The notes under the pieces were generated by a model. It was not told where the DNA came from, made no database searches, and saw nothing but the letters and a program-made list of their open reading frames with translations. A stretch of DNA of 64,000 nucleotides. Source: Symsagittifera roscoffensis (Eukaryota > Xenacoelomorpha > Acoela > Convolutidae). The stretch is from contig NC_087067.1 of assembly GCF_963678635.1 (NCBI RefSeq), forward strand, positions 29,810,403-29,874,402. Direction: 5' to 3'. Positions 8,578 through 19,031 of this stretch are shown here, piece by piece; position 1 is the stretch's first letter, and each line of letters starts with the position of its first letter. The translations under genes were made by a program, and so were the position numbers.

Positions 8578-11223
8578 CTAGCTCCTGTTGGATATTCTGC
8601 AACGCTGTACTTGCTGCCAAACCATAATCCACCTTGCCTCCAAGCTCGAGGCTACCACTTCGTTAGGCATGGTCTTCACCTTCTTAGTCGTAAAAGTGCT
8701 CGGTGTTTTCTCTTTTCTTCGAGATTCAGCCTCGTTCATCAGACGTTCTCGACTGGCTTCGACGCCCAAAAGCGCCTCTTCATGGCGGGGATGTTTCGCG
8801 TCCACCACTGCATCCCAAAACTGAGTGCAGTCCGACTTGAAGTGTCCCTTCAAATTACAAAAGAAGCACCTCGGTCCATATTTCATGATGAGTCCCCTAA
8901 CGTACTCTTCGTGGTCCTCGTCGGTCGCATCGACGTCGTCGAGAAAGTAGCATATTGCCTTCATGTTCTGTTTGTAAGCAGAACACGCGGAAACATGATG
9001 GTCCATCGAACCACAATTCGCACATGACCTCCTCTTATCCATGTCGTTGCGAGGTTTGTACCAACTGGAGTTCGCGCCAGTTTTTGTCCCGATGTAGTTG
9101 CCATAATTGTTGCAACGGTTTTGCGCCCTCGGTTTTATGAGCAAGTACTCACGCGATGTGGGTACCTGGTCAAGCGACAGGGTGAAGTGTGTGGCTAACA
9201 TTGTTTTTAACTCTTCACTCTTCACTCCATCCATGAACTTCGAGGCAATCGGTAAGTTCCGTTCGGGAATTCTCTCATCGGGGTTGCTTCTTCTCCTAAG
9301 TAATTCAAGGTCGTCCAAAAACTTGTCTATGGATTCGTCATCTCTTTGACGCCTCTTCTCGAACTTTACCATAGCCTGATGCCCTTGTACACCAGAGCCG
9401 AAGCGATTCAGTAGGATGTCAAATATCTTACGAGCACTGTCTCATTCATTTTCAATTTTCGCCATTACACAATTCAATGCGGTACCCACCAGGTTGCTTT
9501 TCAGTGCGCTGCATTCCTGTTTCTTTGAGAGATTTTCTTCTTCAAAGTGCAACTTCATGACCTCTATCCAAGTATCAATGCAGCCGTCTGACTCGTCTTT
9601 GTATGATTTCGGCTTTTTCATAGTCCTTCTTGACCTCTCTCCTCTCTCGGTTGACTTCGAGAGCTTGGTTATAAATGTCTCGAGAGATCTGTTCAGAGGC
9701 TCAAACATCGAAGCATACATCGTCGTGTCCTGTGAGACCATAGTCAGATCTGGGACCGATCTGACTTTTGGCACAGTGGGCAATCTTGTCTCCGGGGTGG
9801 CAACCATCTCCGACGGGACCGGGTTCGTCCAACCTGGCATCGATGGGGCTGCCCTGGGCCGCTCCCTATTCCTAGATTCGTAATTCGCTCTCGAATTTTG
9901 CTGGGCCCCGGCATAGTTGCCTGCTCCATCTCCATCATTCGCCTGGCGTGAGCGCCCTCTTGGGTTGGAACGCTCCTCCCGATTACTTCCGTTTAAGATC
10001 TCGTCAAGCTTCCGCATCATCAGGTCAGATTTGGCATCTAACCTTTTTTCCAGGCTAGTCATCGTATGGGCATAGGTATTGTCATGATCGTTCAACAATT
10101 GCTCAATATCTCTTGTCATCCTAGCCTCTCTCTCCTCTGACTCCTTGTTTGCCTGTGCCAAGCTCTCCGCCAGGCATTGATCGGTGTTGCGAATCAATTG
10201 AGCCTGATCGACTCTCGCCTGCGACTTCACGTGCGTCAGTTCATCTCGCCAATTCTCTCGACCCTGGTGAGCTCTCTCGTCAACTTGATCTATTCTTTTA
10301 GTCATGTCCCGTCTCCGTTCATCCAGACCAGTCATTACTCCAGCAAACATGTCAATTATATCGCCAGCTGTCCCCAATGGCGGGCTTAGCCCCAGAGAAG
10401 ATGAGGTCAACTGCGGTTGCAGCCTGGTACTTGATGACGCGCCGCCCTTTCGCTTGCCCATCGACATCATCAACCTGTCGAATGTTAAGGACGCTCCCAT
10501 CGTTATCCCATCTGACATGGGCCTGGTCGGCGAGTCGGATGACGCCTTCCTGCTCATGTCGTTCGTGGGGCACGGCGTGAAGTTCACATCCGGATGGGTT
10601 ATCTCCGGATGGTCATAACTGGAAGAGAGACCTTCAGTTCGTAGTGACGCCATGTGCTCATCGTACAAAGACTTCCAGCTTTTCTTGGCCTTTGAACCCG
10701 TTTGTTCTTCACTCGGGCTTATACTCGACATCATCACGTTCTTGCTCTGCTTGGCCAGAGATGAGTGGGTATTGGCTGGGTGTGAAAGTTTTTTTCTCCA
10801 CCTATGACTCTTAGTCTCCGATTTGGACCTTCCCCTGAATAACCTTCCCTCTCGCGGCTCGACCTCGGAACGCTCCGAGGCATCCTCCGTCCTTTCGACT
10901 TCCTTCCGTTCGAGGTCCTCGCTCGGCTCAAAGTCGGGTCGAATAAGCGTTCGTTCCCCTTTGTCAAAGGGGTCCACAAGCGCTTCGCTCGCCGGCCCGG
11001 CCTCGGCGCTCCGCCTTTGATTGCCATCGAGGTTCTTCTCGATCCTTGGTTTCATTTCGCTCACTGAAAGATCAGCTTGACCTTTAGTCGGTTCGTTATC
11101 AGCAAAAACGTCGGAAGCGCTGCTAAACGAAGATTGGCTACGCCTAGTTTTAAATTTTCGCGTGCTTCCCTTGCTCAGCCTGCGAATCTTAGTAGTCGAT
11201 CCTAACGAGTCCCTACGCTGCAT
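8578..11223 (-). pseudogene. Gag with long coiled-coil N-terminus and two CCHC knuckles, one in-frame stop
   Basis: One reading frame runs from 11,280 to 8578 and is interrupted only by a TGA at 9442-9444. I prefer the Met at 11,223 (MQRRDSLGST) because the 19 residues before it look non-gag-like. The N-terminal 250 residues are Ser/charged-rich. About residues 330-440 (DERRRDMTKRIDQVDERAHQ onward) look like a coiled coil. The capsid-like part follows (KPKSYKDESDGCIDTWIEVMKLHF; after the stop, FLDDLELLRRRSNPDERIPE). Two zinc knuckles close the protein: CANCGSMDHHVSAC and CFFCNLKGHFKSDC, both C-x2-C-x4-H-x4-C. Gag packages the RNA and forms the particle. It is unusually long for Gypsy Gag owing to the N-terminal extension. 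Confidence 0.8.
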
Positions 11224-11479
11224 ATTTTGTAATAAACAGTAATACTCGCACAAATTAATGGCAAGGCAAACGTACCGCAAACAAGTTCAAGTTAATTTAC
11301 TTAACGCTGCCTACTCGATCTCGTAAGTATCAAAAATGTCTCTTGGATTTCTCAATGATAATATTAGTGACTCAGCTAAAATTATACACAGGGCCTACTC
11401 AGTATTGATGTAATGCTAACTCAACCCCGTTGTATAGTATAACAATATCACAAAATTTTCACAAGATATAATCAACACA
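11224..11479. other. Leader upstream of gag; nothing else recognised
   Basis: About 250 AT-rich bases between the preferred gag start and the first tandem unit. No ORF, tRNA-complementary primer site or LTR terminus is visible. It may be the remaining 5' leader of the Gypsy element cut by the array. Confidence 0.4.
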
Positions 11480-11568
11480 CAAAAACACAATTGATAATCA
11501 GATAAGAAAATCCTACAGGTGACAGCGACCTTTTGTCAGTATCAATTTACCGCCACATTCTTATTAAG

Positions 11569-11612
11569 TCACTGTTTTGTTAAAATCAAACAATCTTTTG
11601 TATAAACAGTGA
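11569..11612. repeat. Unit-start hairpin with a compensatory change between unit pairs
   Basis: Unit 1: arms tcactgttt (11,569-11,577) and aaacagtga (11,604-11,612). Same form in unit 2 at 16,694-16,737. In unit 3 (23,467-23,511) and unit 4 (30,359-30,403) the arms are tcactgcttt and aaagcagtga. A T-A pair has become a C-G pair with both sides changed, so the stem is kept. Confidence 0.7.
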
Positions 11613-11671
11613 TGATTCAGGAATAGATAAATAAAAACTAGTCTTAAAGAAAAAGACTTAAAGAAAAAGCC

Positions 11672-12024
11672 CAGGACACAGTCTTCTCAAGTGAGTGTGT
11701 ATTTGCCTAATACACCCACCGAGGTCTTCTTTTAGGTGTCCTGCGATTGCCCAAGCTGTCCTACTAAGTAGCTCAATGCAACCTCTGATCGAAAAACTTC
11801 TAAAGTCTATGAAAAAGCTCCCCCACACCCGGAACGCTCCAAGTGCACGAGAGCAGGGAACAACTTTTCTTCTCAAGTGAGTGTGTATTTGCCTAATACA
11901 CTCACTGAGGTCTTTTTTATGCGTTCCCTGATTGCCCGAGCTTTCCTATCAAGTAGTTCAAGGCAACCACACAACCAAAATCACAATCAAAAAAATTTTG
12001 TTCGGGTACCTCTAACAGACCCGA
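11672..12024 (+). ncRNA. Candidate structured RNA module, unit 1 (two tandem copies plus a terminal hairpin)
   Basis: Two related copies lie in tandem. Copy 1: outer stem caggacac (11,672-11,679)/gtgtcctg (11,736-11,743). Copy 2: cagggaac (11,854-11,861)/gttccctg (11,923-11,930). The two stems differ at two base pairs and both changes are compensated (A-T to G-C, C-G to A-T). Inside each outer stem is gtgagtg-tg-tatt, loop tgcct, aata-cactcac (11,877-11,905 in copy 2). After each comes ttgcc-c-gagct to ag(c/t)tc-aa-ggcaa (11,932-11,966 in copy 2). The second copy is followed by aaaaaaattttg and a tcgggt/acccga hairpin (12,002-12,024). The strand is a guess, based on the CAA/GTGAGT-like donor and the AATTTTG run, which recall spliced-leader or snRNA layout. 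That identity is speculative; the structure is well supported. Confidence 0.4.
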
Positions 12025-12176
12025 TCTAAAATCCAAAGCTGATCACAAATCTCCGTGTCAAATGGGCTCCTGAGATCTTAATATGCATGCCCGTTGCTAG
12101 TTGTCCTTTTATTCCGACTCTAAATGGATATTCTAGTAGCTGAAATTGTCCCAGAAGATACCCCTAAATTTTCAAT

Positions 12177-12395
12177 AAGGAGGGTTGCTAAGAGGCTTAA
12201 GTCACTCCGGAGGGTTACTCCGGAGGGTTGTTAAGACACTTAGCTTACATCGGAGGGTTACTTCGGAGGGTACTTTAATCCAAATTCTCCGTGGGGATTG
12301 TTCTAACTTCTTCGGAGGGTCTCGTCGAAAATTTCCGCTAAGGAGGGTTGCTAAGGAGCTTAGCTGACTCCGGAGGGTTACTTCGGAGGGTTCCC
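12177..12395. repeat. CGGAGGGT-rich tract, unit 1
   Basis: Seven exact CGGAGGGT copies lie here, mostly as doublets 13-14 bp apart (cggagggttacttcggaggg). A direct repeat of about 50 bp (aaggagggttgctaagagg and following; second copy 165 bp on) frames them. One more forward copy (near 12,950) and four reverse copies (accctccg near 12,553, 12,889, 13,567 and 13,945) occur downstream, 12 in total in 1.75 kb. The same tract recurs at about 17,302-17,520, 24,105-24,390 and 30,997-31,280. Confidence 0.8.
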
Positions 12396-14652
12396 CAAAC
12401 ATCAAGAAAAAGGGTTATTTTACCGCGACAAAGCCTCCGAATGCAGTGTTTTTGACTTAAAACCAGGTTGCCTGACACGGTCAACCTTCCCAGTAGGATA
12501 AAAAAGTGATCTTATAAAATTTTCTGCCGCTCGGAGGATTCCATAAAATTTGGACCCTCCGAACCAACAAATTCTAAAAAAAATTTCTTTTCCGAGACTA
12601 TCAACCCAAAAACGGTTGCGGTCCGGTGGTCCAAAACGTCGACTTATGATAACAAAATTATCCCGATCGGTTGGCTAGTCTTTGAGAAATCGCCAAAAAC
12701 GCGTTTGTCAAAATGGCCTTTTTTGACCACCTATATAGGTTCTGAAAGACTTTTTCCGCAATTCCTATTGAAAGTGCCTAAAAATTATTGAAACGAGCGT
12801 AGTAGCCACGTATGGCACTGTAACAATGCAAAAAACCGGACCAAAATTTGTTTGGAAACAAAAATTTGGCCAATAACTATCAAATTTGGACCCTCCGATT
12901 CCTTCCTTTTCCAATCTTTAAGTCGTTAGCTCTATCCACAGAACTAATCGGAGGGTTACTCAAAAATTTCTCTAGTAACCGAGCACGCTGTGCTAGCACG
13001 CTCCTAACGCAAAGATTGTTACTGCCCTAACTCTAAAAACTCAAAAACTCGATCCCCAAAACAAATTGACAAAATTCGGAAAATTATCAACATTTTGATC
13101 GAAAAATTTTTGTTTTCGCTAACTTCTACTTAGTCTCTTTCCGTGGGGTTTCTTTAGTTAGAGGGATCAAACTACGTAGTAACTCCCTGTGTAAAAGCTT
13201 TTCGCTGTTCGGAAAAACTCGGCTATCCAAGGTTTTGGGGTTCTACATTTTGGTCGAAAATCAGTAATGGGGTGTTTCTCGGGTCTAAATAGGAAATAAG
13301 TAATATAAAGTAAGGACAATTATTTATTAGTAGTCGTTAATGAATAATACTATACACCTTTTGCACCAAAATACCCGAATTAAGACCCTTAACTCGGAAA
13401 TATGTGATCGATGGAGGGTACAATCGGACCGCGCCAATCGTGCCCCCCACCTCTTAAGTTTTGACAAAATAGTACCCGAACGATACTGAAATTGTTTCAA
13501 TGATACCCAACAGTTGTTGTGAATGTCGTCCCTGATGCCCCTGTTGAGTGTGGAACACGTCGGTCAGCTTCCCACTCTACCCTCCGGCCACCGGCAAAAT
13601 CACCATAAACATGCTCAATTACACTCAAGGGAGGGTACCCGACCCGTCACCAAAACACGCAATCTTTCTATCAGAAAAGATATAAATCAATCTGAAACAA
13701 CAACAAATAGGAATGTCAGATCACGTCTCGTCCGGAAATAACATATAAACTGTCACTTTATGTTTTTTTTTTGTTTTTGGTCTTTTATGGATTTGTTAAC
13801 TGTTTTTTGTTCTTTTTTGTTTTCAATAAATTTGTTTTTGGCTTTTTCTTGGTTATACACTAATTTTGTTTGATTCTACGCTTTCTCTTTTTTTTGTTTT
13901 TGGTCCCGGGACCTTGGGACAAGCGGGCTCATGACTTCCCACCTAACCCTCCGGCCCCTGGAATTTTCGGTGTTAATAAGTTAAAAAGCTAAATAGTACT
14001 AGGCAGAGGGTACGCACCTTCCCCAGTACAATAAAGGTCGTTAAGGCCTCTAACTTGGGCATATGAGTGGAGCAGAGGGTTCGACGCTGAAACGTTTGCT
14101 GATCAATATGGTCTCATGCCTTTAACAGGCCCAACAGGGAGCGCCATAAAAACGTCTATGTAACATTCGCCCAAATACTACACAGTGACGGAGCGTAGAA
14201 AAAGTACCTATTAACGAATGGCAGGCGTCAGTTACCTTAATTCTACTCGTTTTTCAACGTCTCGACCTTGCCAGTTGATTGTTTGGTCTGTTTAGGGCTA
14301 AGTAAAAAGTTACTATTTTTAGGCCATCAGTAAAACGACTTTTGATCAGCTTTCGTTTACATGCAAACACAACCACATAGCTGAGTCTCGGATCCTCAGA
14401 CTACGTGATTGCTATTAAGAACACGGCTCGAATATCCTATTTTAATATGTTTGTGGTGACAGTTCTATATTAAATCCATTGGAGATGGATCGACCCTTTC
14501 TCTTCCTAGCTACTCATATTCTAAAATATCAATCAACACCGGTGTCAATTCAAAGTTCTATGGCATCAGAGTAGCTAAAAAGTTAGTTTAGTATAGTTTA
14601 TCACCATATATCAGTCTATGGGGGACCGAGTCTCCGCTTCCGTGATTTCCTC

Positions 14653-14766
14653 GAGATAACTCGTTATCTCTCCCAATTCGTGGCATGGGAGGGTACTGCT
14701 CTCCACCACTTCCGCACACTATCTTCTCCTGCTAAGGCTCTTATCGTGAGTGATCGTCACGATAAG
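14653..14766. repeat. Two perfect hairpins in unit 1, kept in the other units
   Basis: Hairpin A: gagataac/gttatctc with a 2-nt loop (14,653-14,670). Hairpin B: cttatcgtga/tcacgataag with a 7-nt spacer (14,740-14,766). Hairpin B recurs at 19,885-19,911, and with 9-bp arms at 26,778-26,804 and 33,673-33,699. The function is unknown. Confidence 0.6.
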
Positions 14767-15386
14767 AGGCTTCGTGTTTTTATCGTTCTCGTGCGACTGT
14801 TTTTCACTAGATTTGCTGTTGTTCTGCTTTTCTCAACCTTTTGGGTCAAAATGGCCGTTTTTCGTATTTCTGAGAGATATCCGTTCGTCAATCGAAATTT
14901 TGAAAATTGAAATTTCTAGAATATTTCTACCCTCCTTTTCAGCACTTTTTTGTCGTTAAGGCTTTTTCTCTTTAATTTGAGAAAATTCTGGCCGAATGGC
15001 ACAAACCAAGTTTGGAGATAAGGTTGTTTCCATCCTTGGATAGTTCATTTTATATCCAAGCAAAAAAGCTTAGAGTTTTCTACAGGTACAGTGGTTTAAT
15101 AATTGATGTGAGGGAAGTAATTGACATTGTCAAATGCAAATATATTTTCTAGGCCCAATAAGTGTTCAGCCTTCGGGCAGCTAGTTTTTTTCCAAATTGC
15201 TCACGCGTAATTTCTATTGATCAACTAATAAAACAAATTCTTGTACACTTTTACAAAAAATTGGTTATTTGGGTTCCTTAAACGAATGCTGTTACAATTT
15301 TGATCCGAATAAAAGTAAGGGTCTTCAACTACGTCCCGACGAAGCTGGTGCAGAAATTTAGACTCCCAGTTGTGAGCTTTCTTCTC

Positions 15387-16600
15387 TTACTTTGATAAAG
15401 TATTGTGTGGGATGGTTGGCAGAAAATGAATTGTATCAATTGTATTAGTAGAGAAAACATAAAGTTCCTTGATTATGAAAGGTTTCTTGCCGCTTTTAAA
15501 TCGCTCAAAATCTAGAATAGTGGGACGTTTAAAAAACAAATTTTTGGTTTCTTTTTTTGGTTTAACAAGACTTGCACTCAAAATTCCAACAAATTGAACA
15601 TTTTTGAATTGAATGCTTTAAAAATTAAGAAAAACGCATTACCTTTCACGTGATCTAGCTAAGAACTTTTTTTTGGACAAGGCAAACCATATTTGTACCC
15701 AGAACCGGTTTTAGATTTTTTTGCAAATATCCTGCTGAGCCATGCAATATAGCATGTAAACTAAGAAATTTGAAAAGTTTCAAGAATCTGTCGAGCGACT
15801 ATTTGCCTATTCCATTTCAACCACCATACGGTCTGTTTTTCAAAACAAAATCCAAATTAATATCGGCATCCAAATACAAACATGGGCTAAAAAACCGAAG
15901 TCTGACTGAGTTATCTGGATACTGCGTTTTTATGTCGTTAAAAATTTCAAATCATAAGTTCCAAATCCAAAGATGAAATCATGCCTACCAAATTTAGCAT
16001 TAACAAATATAATATGAAAAGTATCAATTAAAAAAATTTTTTTCTCTTCAACAGTAAAAGTCACAAATAAAACATTATCATCTGCATCAAGTTTTCCGTA
16101 TCCACTTGTCGAAACGTCTATTATTTTACCAAAAAATGGCAGAATGAGGTCCATTAATTACCTTTTCAACACTTCTCAACGTTTCTGTTTTCATCTCATC
16201 GTTTTGAACATGTCTGCTCTCCGTGTGTTTCGTTAAAACTGTAGTCGAAGTTCTTGTGGATTTGTTTTACGTCGATGATGGAGCTTGTGTAACTGTATTA
16301 TCAATTCGTTTCTGTTTCCCAATTACAGGAGGTTTTTTGCTGACGTTTTGTTTTTTGAAGAAGTTTGTTTGTTAGATGATGTTGCAGAAACCAACAGTAA
16401 AGTCGGTAAACGTTCCTTAATTGCACTGAAATTTAAAAAATCGAAAACAGCTGCAACAGTTTGTGACAAATAAGTGTGAGAGCTAGCCTAAGCTTGTCAA
16501 ATAAATCACCGTTTCCCTTGACATCTTTAGCAGGAGAAACTAAATATTTGAAGCAAGTAAAATGCAAGTAACACCAAAACAATTTTGGGAAAAAAAAATT
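15387..16600 (-). pseudogene. Decayed minus-strand gene, unit 1 copy
   Basis: Protein-like stretches in shifting frames on the minus strand: VSTSGYGKLDADDNVLFVTF (near 16,100), FHIIFVNAKFGRHDFIF (near 16,000) and, in 15,581-15,387, PTILDFERFKSGKKPFIIKE. The last recalls the D-x-E-G-F followed by F-I-x-K-E-L pattern of an uncharacterised, exonuclease-like protein family common in invertebrate genomes. That link is from memory and tentative. The 5' part of the gene is missing because unit 1 is truncated. Confidence 0.4.
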
Positions 16601-16796
16601 GGTTCAAAAACACAATTGATAATCAGATAAGAAAATCCTACAGGTGACAGCGACCTTTTGTAAGTATCAATTTACCGCCACATTCTTATTAGGTCACTGT
16701 TTTGTTAAAATCAAACAATCTTTTGTATAAACAGTGATGATTCAGGAATAGATAAATAAAAACTAGTCTTAAAGAAAAAGACTTAAAGAAAAAGCC

Positions 16797-17149
16797 CAGG
16801 ACACAGTCTTCTCAAGTGAGTGTGTATTTGCCTAATACACCCACCGAGGTCTTCTTTTAGGTTTCCTGCGATTGCCCAAGCTGTCCTACTAAGTAGATCA
16901 AGGCAACCTCTGATCGAAAAACTTCTAAAGTCTATGAAAAAGCTCCCCCACACCCGGAACGCTCCAAGTGCACGAGAGCAGGGAACAACTTTTCTTCTCA
17001 AGTGAGTGTGTATTTGCCTAATACACTCACTGAGGTCTTTTTTATGCGTTCCCTGATTGCCCGAGCTTTCCTATCAAGTAGCTCAAGGCAACCACACAAC
17101 CAAAATCACAATCAAAAAAATTTTGTTCGGGTACCTCTAACAGACCCGA
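16797..17149 (+). ncRNA. Candidate structured RNA module, unit 2
   Basis: Same architecture as in unit 1 at an offset of 5,125 bp. Here the second copy keeps agctc instead of agttc, giving a full Watson-Crick gagct/agctc stem, and the first copy has ggcaac-free pairing restored to ttgcc/ggcaa. Stems, loops (tgcct) and the terminal tcgggt/acccga hairpin are unchanged. Confidence 0.4.
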
Positions 17150-18977
17150 TCTAAAATCCAAAGCTGATCACAAATCTCAGTGTCAAATGGGCTCCTGAGA
17201 TCTTAATATGCATGCCCGTTGCTAGTTGTCCTTTTATTCCGACTCTAAATGGATATTCTAGTAGCTGAAATTGTCCCAGAAGATACCCCTAAATTTTCAA
17301 TAAGGAGGGTTGCTAAGAGGTTTAAGTCACTCCGGAGGGTTACTCCGGAGGGTTGTTAAGACACTTAGCTTACATCGGAGGGTTACTTCGGAGGGTACTT
17401 TAATCCAAATTCTCCGTGGGGATTGTTCTAACTTCTTCGGAGGGTCTCGTCGAAAATTTCCGCTAAGGAGGGTTGCTAAGGAGCTTAGCTGACTCCGGAG
17501 GGTTACTTCGGAGGGTTCCCCAAACATCAAGAAAAAGGGTTATTTTACCGCGACAAAGCCTCCGAATGCAGTGTTTTTGACTTAAAACCAGGTTGCCTGA
17601 CACGGTCAACCTTCCCAGTAGGATAAAAAAGTGATCTTATAAAATTTTCTGCCGCTCGGAGGATTCCCTAAAATTTGGACCCTCCGAACCAACAAATTCT
17701 AAAAACAATTCTTTTCCGAGACTATCAACCCAAAAACGGTTGCGGTCCGGTGGTCCAAAACGTCGACTTATGATAACAAAATTATCCCGATCGGTTGGCT
17801 AGTCTTTGAGAAATCGCCAAAAACGCGTTTGTCAAAATGGCCTTTTTTGACCACCTATATAGGTTCTGAAAGACTTTTTCCGCAATTCCTATTGAAAGTG
17901 CCTAAAAATTATTGAAACGAGCGTAGTAGCCACGTAAGGCACTGTAACAATGCAAAAAACCGGACCAAAATTTGTTTGGAAACAAAAATTTGGCCAATAA
18001 CTATCAAATTTGGACCCTCCGATTCCTTCCTTTTCCAATCTTTAAGTCGTTAGCTCTATCCACAGAACTAATCGGAGGGTTACTCAAAAATTTCTCTAGT
18101 AACCGAGCACGCTGTGCTAGCACGCTCCTAACGCAAAGATTGTTACTGCCCTAACTCTAAAAACTCAAAAACTCGATCCCCAAAACAAATTGACAAAATT
18201 CGGAAAATTATCAACATTTTGATCGAAAAATTTTTGTTTTCGCTAACTTCTACTTAGTCTCTTTCCGTGGGGTTTCTTTAGTTAGAGGGATCAAACTACG
18301 TAGTAACTCCCTGTGTAAAAGCTTTTCGCTGTTCGGAAAAACTCGGCTATCCAAGGTTTTGGGGTTCTACATTTTGGTCGAAAATCAGTAATGGGGTGTT
18401 TCTCGGGTCTAAATAGGAAATAAGTAATATAAAGTAAGGACAATTATTTATTAGTAGTCGTTAATGAATAATACTATACACCTTTTGCACCAAAATACCC
18501 GAATTAAGACCCTTAACTCGGAAATATGTGATCGATGGAGGGTACAATCGGACCGCGCCAATCGTGCCCCCCACCTCTTAAGTTTTGACAAAATAGTACC
18601 CGAACGATACTGAAATTGTTTCAATGATACCCAACAGTTGTTGTGAATGTCGTCCCTGATGCCCCTGTTGAGTGTGGAACACGTCGGTCAGCTTCCCACT
18701 CTACCCTCCGGCCACCGGCAAAATCACCATAAACATGCTCAATTACACTCAAGGGAGGGTACCCGACCCGTCACCAAAACACGCAATCTTTCTATCAGAA
18801 AAGATATAAATCAATCTGAAACAACAACAAATAGGAATGTCAGATCACGTCTCGTCCGGAAATAACATATAAACTGTCACTTTATGTTTTTTTTTTGTTT
18901 TTGGTCTTTTATGGATTTGTTAACTGTTTTTTGTTCTTTTTTGTTTTCAATAAATTTGTTTTTGGCTTTTTCTTGGT

Positions 18978-19031
18978 TAATTTTGTTTGATTCTACGCTT
19001 TCTCTAATTTTGTTTGATTCTACGCTTTCTC
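18978..19031. repeat. 27-bp tandem duplication private to unit 2
   Basis: The sequence taattttgtttgattctacg plus seven more bases is present twice in a row in unit 2 and once in unit 1. Probably a slippage event after the units were duplicated. Confidence 0.85.

Larger units (their letters stand above)
2300..11223 (-). mobile_element. Decayed Ty3/Gypsy LTR-type retroelement, LTRs not found
   Basis: The gene order gag - protease - RT - RNase H - linker - integrase - acidic tail - macrodomain on one strand defines a Ty3/Gypsy element with extra 3' coding capacity. Adjacent domains change frame repeatedly and carry stops, so the copy is inactive. I see no LTR, no primer-binding site (no cca on the plus strand just beyond gag) and no polypurine tract at either end. 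The right side runs for 200-250 bp of AT-rich leader and then meets the tandem array at 11,480. Confidence 0.8.
11480..16604. repeat. Tandem array unit 1 (5,125 bp, 3'-truncated)
   Basis: First of four direct repeats. It starts caaaaacacaattgataatc. It matches unit 2 with few changes and a constant 5,124-5,145-bp offset. It ends inside the sequence ggttca, where unit 2 begins, so it lacks about 1.6 kb found at the end of units 2-4. Contents in order: a hairpin, a duplicated structured module, a CGGAGGGT-rich tract (12.2-14.0 kb), further hairpins near 14.65-14.77 kb and a decayed minus-strand gene. The stretch 12,400-14,640 has no ORF that I can support. Confidence 0.95.

Noticed and set aside
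10823-11027. Arg-rich ORFs opposite or overlapping gag
   Set aside because: Shadow frames of the gag coding strand; the gag frame explains the openness.
11950-12010. tRNA-derived SINE (A-box-like tagctcaagg, B-box-like gttcgggtac)
   Set aside because: The boxes deviate from consensus and no cloverleaf can be drawn. The stems found fit the module better.
11870-12024. A definite spliced-leader RNA gene
   Set aside because: The GTGAGT donor-like site, stems and AATTTTG run fit loosely, but the Sm-site consensus is imperfect and no trans-spliced exon can be shown. Kept only as a hypothesis.
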